Part shown: in pieces, positions 43,689 through 47,786 of the stretch
Position numbering within the stretch: the first letter of the stretch is position 1
Layout: each line of letters starts with the position of its first letter
NCBI GenBank assembly: GCA_002472145.1
Contig: DKRJ01000015.1
Location: 1 to 47,786 of the forward strand
From: Clostridiales bacterium UBA7285
GTDB taxonomy: Bacteria > Bacillota > Clostridia > Peptostreptococcales > Anaerovoracaceae
Direction: 5' to 3'
Length of the DNA: 47,786 nucleotides
Notes under the pieces: generated by a model
Databases searched by the model: none
Told to the model about the DNA's origin: nothing
The model's input: only the letters and a program-made list of their open reading frames with translations
Translations under genes and position numbers: made by a program

Positions 43689-43702
43689 AATGGCATACGC
43701 TT

Positions 43703-43731
43703 AATATATTACCGCATAGTGATTAAGTCAA
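43703..43731 (-). promoter_or_regulatory. Promoter of the M23/GNAT genes
   Basis: On the minus strand TTGACT, 17 bases and TATATT predict a leader of about 65 bases before ATG 43632. This supports the upstream start of the M23 gene. Confidence 0.65.
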
Positions 43732-43792
43732 TACCGCTCTTGTGAATTTTTCCTGAAAAACCGTCACGTCACTATAAGCGCCGGGCCTGGAC

Positions 43793-44629
43793 CTAAAGAC
43801 CTTCCTCCTTCACGAACGCGTAAAAATCCTGCTCCTTCTGCTCGTCTTCCGGCTTTATCGTCCCGACCGGCATGGAGTAGAAGATCGTCTCTTCGGCGCC
43901 GTCCAGTCCGAACAGTTTGTTGCTGTACGGGATGTCCACTGCCGCCACGGCGCATCCGCCCAGGCCGAGCGACGTGGACGCGAGATACAGGTTTTCCGTT
44001 ATATGGCCGGCGTCGATCAGCATCACCCTGTGCGCGTGGATGCCGTAGCGCCACTCGGCGCGGTAGTGGACCGAGGAATAGTAGAACACGACGTCCGCCT
44101 TTGACGCCCAGCTCTGCTCGCACAGTGAGACGGATATCTCCTCTTTCATCGCGTCGTCGTCCTCGGCGCGGAGCAGTTCGACCGAATGATTCATCGGCAG
44201 ATAATGATAAAGCCCCGGGGCCAGCCCTTCGACGCGGCGGACGATCATGTAAGTCTCAAACTCGTGGCGGGCACCTCCGCACGGAACGGTCCTGATCGTC
44301 GCGTATGACCTGCCGCGGATCTCTTTGATGCCCTGCGTACACCAGAGCAGATACGAGAGCGTCGTTAAGGAGACCGGCTCTTCCGTATATACGCGGTGGC
44401 TCCTGCGGCTGTTGATCACGTGCAGGAAGTCATCATCGATCTTTAACGTGTCAAAATCCGTCGGCAACTGCACCTGTTCAGACTTATCGCGCATCGCTGC
44501 TTTTACGAGCGGCGGCTGAGGAAGGTGCAGGTACTGATCCGTCAGGTAGTCTCCCTCGTCGTATTCGGGGTAGTCGGTGATGAACGCCCTACCCGCGCGT
44601 ATTTTTTGTTCGATCTCTTCCTTTTTCAT
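43793..44629 (-). CDS. SagB-type nitroreductase-family flavoprotein
   Basis: This 278-residue FMN enzyme of the nitroreductase/SagB family has NSRRSHRVYTEEPVSLTTLS (FMN phosphate Arg-Ser-Arg type motif), YLLWCTQGIKEIRG, TVPCGGARHEFETYMIV, GLYHYLPMNH and STSLGLGGCAV...VGTIKPEDE. SagB enzymes oxidise azolines in peptide natural products. No cyclodehydratase or precursor peptide gene is nearby, so it is more likely one of the stand-alone versions of unknown substrate. ATG 44629 is 34 bases after the azlD stop. Confidence 0.9.
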   Translation of the reverse strand: MKKEEIEQKIRAGRAFITDYPEYDEGDYLTDQYLHLPQPPLVKAAMRDKSEQVQLPTDFDTLKIDDDFLHVINSRRSHRVYTEEPVSLTTLSYLLWCTQGIKEIRGRSYATIRTVPCGGARHEFETYMIVRRVEGLAPGLYHYLPMNHSVELLRAEDDDAMKEEISVSLCEQSWASKADVVFYYSSVHYRAEWRYGIHAHRVMLIDAGHITENLYLASTSLGLGGCAVAAVDIPYSNKLFGLDGAEETIFYSMPVGTIKPEDEQKEQDFYAFVKEEGL

Positions 44630-44663
44630 TGCTATCCTCCCGCGGCAAAACCGTGTTCGCCGC

Positions 44664-45005
44664 TTAAAATACCACTCGCAGCAGGATCATATACACCGCT
44701 GTCCCGACGGCCATCGAGATCACCATCTTCCGCTTCCAGGTGTATGACGCCGCTGTAGCGGCGAGCGCGATCAGTTCCGGGATCCCGTGTGTGCCTCCGG
44801 ACGCAAACGACGTCGTCACGTCCTTGTTCCTGAAGCAGTAGACGACGAGTATGCCGAACACGGAAGCTCCGAGGACTCTCCCCAGATACTTCACGAGCTC
44901 AGGCACCTTTTTTCCCTCCGGAAAAAGCAGGAACGGGAGGAATCTCGTCACGACGGATCCGATCACCGCCATTAGTACCGTTACGGTCATCTGCAGTCCG
45001 GTCAT
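44664..45005 (-). CDS. azlD: AzlD-like branched-chain amino acid exporter subunit
   Basis: This 113-residue membrane protein of the AzlD family is the small partner of AzlC in branched-chain amino acid export. It has about four hydrophobic segments and the typical GSVVTRFLPFLLF near the N-terminus and YLGRVLGASVFGILVVYC. Its ATG overlaps the stop of the azlC remnant. Since azlC is broken (see next entry), this subunit probably has no partner in this locus. Confidence 0.9.
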   Translation of the reverse strand: MTGLQMTVTVLMAVIGSVVTRFLPFLLFPEGKKVPELVKYLGRVLGASVFGILVVYCFRNKDVTTSFASGGTHGIPELIALAATAASYTWKRKMVISMAVGTAVYMILLRVVF

Positions 45006-45391
45006 TCCTCATTCCCCCTTTCGGCACAGGCGGCGTCTTTTGCCGCACCGAGCCCGGCGCCCTCTGCCGAATCAAGCACGTCGACCTCTGCCGCATCGAG
45101 CCCGGCACCGGCACTGCTGCCCTCTGCAGCACCGAGGCCGGCGCCGGCCAATTCCCCTTCTATCGCGTCCGGGTCCAGTTTTTTCCTGAAAGCCGTCAGA
45201 GCGATCAAAACGAGCGCCATCGAAGGCACGATGAATTTATCCGGTCCGAATACCAGCAGGCAGATGACCGATCCGGCGACACCCGTCAGTTCGCTGCCGT
45301 GGACGCGGACCCTGTCGCGCCACGTGACGACTCTGCCCGCCGCGGACGCCCATTCCCTGAGTTTGTCGGAATCGGTGAGCCACTGGTTCAT
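45002..45391 (-). pseudogene. 3' remnant of azlC, with Ala/Gly-rich tail
   Basis: Only the last quarter of AzlC can be recognised: NQWL, then HGSELTGVAGSVICLLVFGPDKFIVPSMALVLIALTAFRKKLD. The roughly 150-170 residues with the first membrane segments are absent. Upstream the DNA turns directly into another gene (surface protein, next entry). After the last membrane segment comes a repetitive Ala/Gly/Glu tail (AGLGAAE-like units, about 60 residues) that AzlC proteins do not have. Confidence 0.75.
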
Positions 45392-45686
45392 AGTACAATC
45401 CGTCCCCCAGCGTGATCTTGACATACGTGTCTTTTTCGCGCAGCCCCGCCGGAATCGAATAGTTGATCTTCAGGGCGTATGTCGTACCCGCATACAGCTT
45501 CGGTTTTTCGCCGCTTGTGAGGTCAGCGACCGCTGTGCTCGTGTTCGTTCCGTCCACTATCGAAATGGTTCCCAGGCTGAGCCGGGGAGTGTCCGCCTGC
45601 AGCGCCGTCCCCGAAAGAGCGAACGTCGACACGGCTACTGAAAGCGCTAAAAGAAGTGTAAATGCTTTTTTCAGTGTGCTGTTCAT
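45237..45686 (-). pseudogene. 5' part of a secreted protein gene, joined to azlC by a deletion
   Basis: ATG 45686 opens a 149-codon frame. The first about 98 residues make sense: a signal peptide ending near SGTALQA, then a beta-rich secreted region (LYAGTTYALKINYSIPAGLR, YVKITLGDGLYYE). After that, from about 45391, the reading frame runs in a wrong frame over the azlC remnant (Arg/Gln-rich nonsense). So the 3' part of this gene and the 5' part of azlC were lost together. Confidence 0.7.
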
Positions 45687-45877
45687 TTTCCCACCTGTAA
45701 GTAAGACATCTGTGAAATAAAAACTAAAATCGCGCGCAAAAAAATAGCGCTGGTATATTCTAACAGATTATTGTTGATTGGAACATATGAGAATAATTAT
45801 TATAATAAAGGACAAAAATAGGTTAAATAATGCAGAAATAGAAACCCATGCGATGGCTGCGGCAAGTCCGGCACAGC

Positions 45878-46873
45878 CTATTTATCCAGTTCACGCACCT
45901 GCACGCCGCGCACCGTCTCTGACAATACGCGCTCGTCTTCCTCGGAAAGACTGATCCCGAGGCACTTTACCGTGTCCTCTATGGACTCTCTGCGGCGGAA
46001 ACCGGTCAAGAGGCTCATGTTCTCGAACTGCGCGAGCGACCACGCCTCGAAAAGATTCGCGTACGAGCATTGATATTTCTCGCACATCGGTTTCCAGACC
46101 TCTTCGTACAGCTTTAAGATGCCGCTCCTGTAAGGTTCCGTCATCCACGGCAGGCGTGTCCTGATGTCGTTTTTGCCGAATCTACGCTCAAAGTGCTCCG
46201 GACCTGTCAGAAAGCCTTCCTCCAGAACTCCGTAGACCTGGAACGTCGTTCCGTATCTCCGGCAGACAGGGAAATAATCGTTTCCGTGGAAAGGCGCGAG
46301 AAGGCTGAACTGCTCCTGGACCAGAGCCACGTCACCGCACGCCTCGTACTCTTCCAGGTCGGACGGCCGGCTGTTGGAAAGCCCGAATGCCCTGATCTTC
46401 CCTTCCCGTATCAGTTTTTCCATGGCGTCGACGGTCTCCTCCACGGGCCAGCCGCCATTTACGTAATGAACGACAAGAACGTCCAGATAATCAGTGCCTA
46501 ACCTCCGCAGCGATTCCTCCACGTCCTTTCGGATCGCGTCCGCACCGGTGTTGTTATATACCGTGTATCCGTCTCTCGCGTACTTGAAGGCGCCTCCGTC
46601 TTCGCGCCAGTTAAGGGAGCATTTCGTCTGGAGAATAAAGCGCTCGCGGCGGGTCTTAAGAGCTTCGCCCAGGCGCCTTTCGCTGTCGCCCATCCCGTAT
46701 ACCGGCGCTGTATCGATATAGTTGATGCCGCAGTCAGAAGCGGCGTCCAGAAGATCGCCTACCGGAGGAGCGTCGTCCGTATCCTCCCATACGCTTCCGC
46801 CGCCGAGCCCCCACGTGCCGAACGCTATCACAGACGCGTTCAGGTCTGTTTTACCGAGTTTTCTGTACTCCAT
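45878..46873 (-). CDS. Aldo/keto reductase
   Basis: This 331-residue NADPH-dependent oxidoreductase of the aldo/keto reductase fold has FGTWGLGGGSVWEDTDD, NYIDTAPVYGMGDSERRLGEAL with the catalytic Asp and Tyr, the Lys in LQTKCSLNW, YLDVLVVHYVNGGWPVEET, IRAFGLSNSRPSDLE and, near the end, SLLTGFRRRESIEDTV. In the HYVN motif, Asn replaces the more usual Trp or Gln after the catalytic His. The physiological substrate is unknown. Start ATG 46873. The 191 bases downstream of the surface-protein start (45687-45877) hold an AT-rich region without a gene. Confidence 0.92.
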   Translation of the reverse strand: MEYRKLGKTDLNASVIAFGTWGLGGGSVWEDTDDAPPVGDLLDAASDCGINYIDTAPVYGMGDSERRLGEALKTRRERFILQTKCSLNWREDGGAFKYARDGYTVYNNTGADAIRKDVEESLRRLGTDYLDVLVVHYVNGGWPVEETVDAMEKLIREGKIRAFGLSNSRPSDLEEYEACGDVALVQEQFSLLAPFHGNDYFPVCRRYGTTFQVYGVLEEGFLTGPEHFERRFGKNDIRTRLPWMTEPYRSGILKLYEEVWKPMCEKYQCSYANLFEAWSLAQFENMSLLTGFRRRESIEDTVKCLGISLSEEDERVLSETVRGVQVRELDK

Positions 46874-46886
46874 TTTTTCCCTTTCG

Positions 46887-47003
46887 TCAGATCATCTCAT
46901 ATCCTCTGCCGGCCAGCACCTTCAGAGCTTTCTCACAAGACTCCTCTTTCACAAGGATGTAGTCTGTGTTATACGTCGATACAGCGAAAATTTTGTCAAA
47001 CGG
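46887..47003 (-). pseudogene. ACT-domain gene remnant
   Basis: Too short for normal gene calling: one frame of about 38 codons bounded by stops (47004-47006 and 46887-46889) reads DKIFAVSTYNTDYILVKEE, then SCEKALKVLAGRGYEM. This is the C-terminal strand-helix of the ACT-domain (CASTOR-like) protein family. No start codon or N-terminal domain is present. Probably the leftover of a deleted gene. Confidence 0.65.
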
Positions 47004-47025
47004 TTAAAGACCCTTCTCACTTATG

Positions 47026-47712
47026 TTATTTCCCCATGAATTTCGTCAGATACCCGTCTACCCACGTGTACCCGTACGGAGTGTTCTCGTCCTTGCAGAT
47101 CCTCTCCGCGAACGGGAGCGAAAGGAAGCCGAGACCCACGCTGCACGGGATCGCGAGCACTATTTCCCATATCGCCGGCGCTTTTACGGTGAGGAAGGAA
47201 ACGATTATCGCGACCGCAACGGGCACGTAGCCGAAGAGCATCGTCGCAGAGCCGGGACTGTAAATGGTCTTTTCCCCCTTATCCTTGAATTTATTATAGA
47301 GGAAGATCCCTCCGCTCGTATGGCTGTAAATCTCCGCCAGACAAATGAACAGTTCCATAAGCAGGAAAAGAGGCCTGACGCCGGCCGCAAGGACAACGCA
47401 GCTGAAAATCACGCCGATGAAATTAGTCCACATGTCGGACAGTTGATTCATCGGATAGCGGTCTGCCTTTTCCGGTTCAGTCCCCGCCATCAGATTATAC
47501 ATGGTATGGAATCCACCCGGGAAATGCCACTCCTCCATCACGTGGAGAGGCAGAAGGATGGCTGACATAGCGTATATCTTCGTCTGCGCGTCCCAATTAT
47601 TACGGTTTGATATGGTAAGTCCGAGAATGGCCCCCGCGATCCCGACTATGACGTAAAGCCAGCATGAAAGCCATCTCCTGCTGAACCTTACCCTGAGCGA
47701 TCCTCTTTCCAT
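47026..47712 (-). CDS. HXXEE domain-containing membrane protein
   Basis: This 228-residue integral membrane protein has about six hydrophobic segments. The motif HVMEEWHFPGGFH (about residue 57) is the HxxEE signature that names the family, followed by a second charged motif EIYSHTSGG. The function of the family is unknown. Conserved acidic and His residues in membrane segments suggest metal binding or enzymatic activity. The gene stands alone at the right end. The remaining 74 bases of the window contain an AT-rich upstream region and no gene. Confidence 0.85.
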   Translation of the reverse strand: MERGSLRVRFSRRWLSCWLYVIVGIAGAILGLTISNRNNWDAQTKIYAMSAILLPLHVMEEWHFPGGFHTMYNLMAGTEPEKADRYPMNQLSDMWTNFIGVIFSCVVLAAGVRPLFLLMELFICLAEIYSHTSGGIFLYNKFKDKGEKTIYSPGSATMLFGYVPVAVAIIVSFLTVKAPAIWEIVLAIPCSVGLGFLSLPFAERICKDENTPYGYTWVDGYLTKFMGK

Positions 47713-47786
47713 CGCACGTCTTCTCTTGTATTATTTTTAGTTTACATTTTTCACAGAAAAAGTTACGTAAATTGCAATAACAAGTT

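Noticed and set aside
43793..44629. Azole-modified peptide cluster around the SagB-like enzyme
   Set aside because: No YcaO/cyclodehydratase or precursor peptide gene was found in the flanking sequence.

Overview
The window looks like a chromosomal segment of a GC-rich anaerobic Bacillota, probably a Clostridia. The grounds are GGAGG-type ribosome binding sites with many TTG starts, cobalamin and preQ1 riboswitches, ECF transporters, (V/T)PATGD-type wall anchors, FeoA/FeoA/FeoB with a Cys-rich Feo-associated peptide, and a SagB-like nitroreductase. No rRNA, tRNA, phage, IS element or CRISPR array was recognised. Genus cannot be read from the sequence.

Layout. 0-5.8 kb (minus): NifU-like protein, a degenerate PepV-like dipeptidase, the t6A set tsaE-tsaB-rimI-tsaD, and an ABC-F ATPase cut by the window edge. 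6.0-6.5 kb: preQ1 riboswitch and queT. 6.6-17.7 kb (minus): the most interesting locus. One cobalamin riboswitch precedes a wall-anchored protein with an alpha/alpha-toroid (prenyltransferase-like) domain. A second precedes a wall-anchored PQQ-like beta-propeller protein, followed by a membrane-tethered FecR-like/DUF4430 protein and an ECF transporter (T, fused A-A', S, second T). A third cobalamin riboswitch at 31.85 kb (plus) precedes a 1057-residue wall-anchored multidomain protein with a DUF4430-like module. The toroid fold and DUF4430 are the two folds that make up animal intrinsic factor and transcobalamin. I therefore infer a cell-surface corrinoid capture and uptake system of a Gram-positive cell, with the two halves on separate polypeptides.

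17.7-24.6 kb (minus): C39-like protease, RND exporter with coiled-coil insertion, polysaccharide deacetylase, radical SAM protein. 24.9 kb (plus): Na/Pi cotransporter behind a Pho-box-like element. 26.6-27.7 kb: VanY-type carboxypeptidase fused to an SseB-like domain. 27.8-31.8 kb: ferrous iron operon with a divergent DtxR-family regulator. 35.6-47.7 kb: acyl-CoA synthetase, 2-hydroxyacid dehydrogenase with an UMF1 transporter, a glycerophosphodiesterase-lysophospholipase fusion with a PAP2 phosphatase, GNAT, G5/M23 protein, nitroreductase, azlD with a broken azlC, aldo/keto reductase and an HXXEE membrane protein.

Several genes carry lesions: an in-frame TGA in the toroid protein signal peptide, an in-frame TAA in the M23 signal peptide, a one-base shift at the start of a feoA, an azlC fused by deletion to the 5-prime part of a surface-protein gene, and an ACT-domain remnant. 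They may be real decay or draft-assembly errors. Read mapping would decide.
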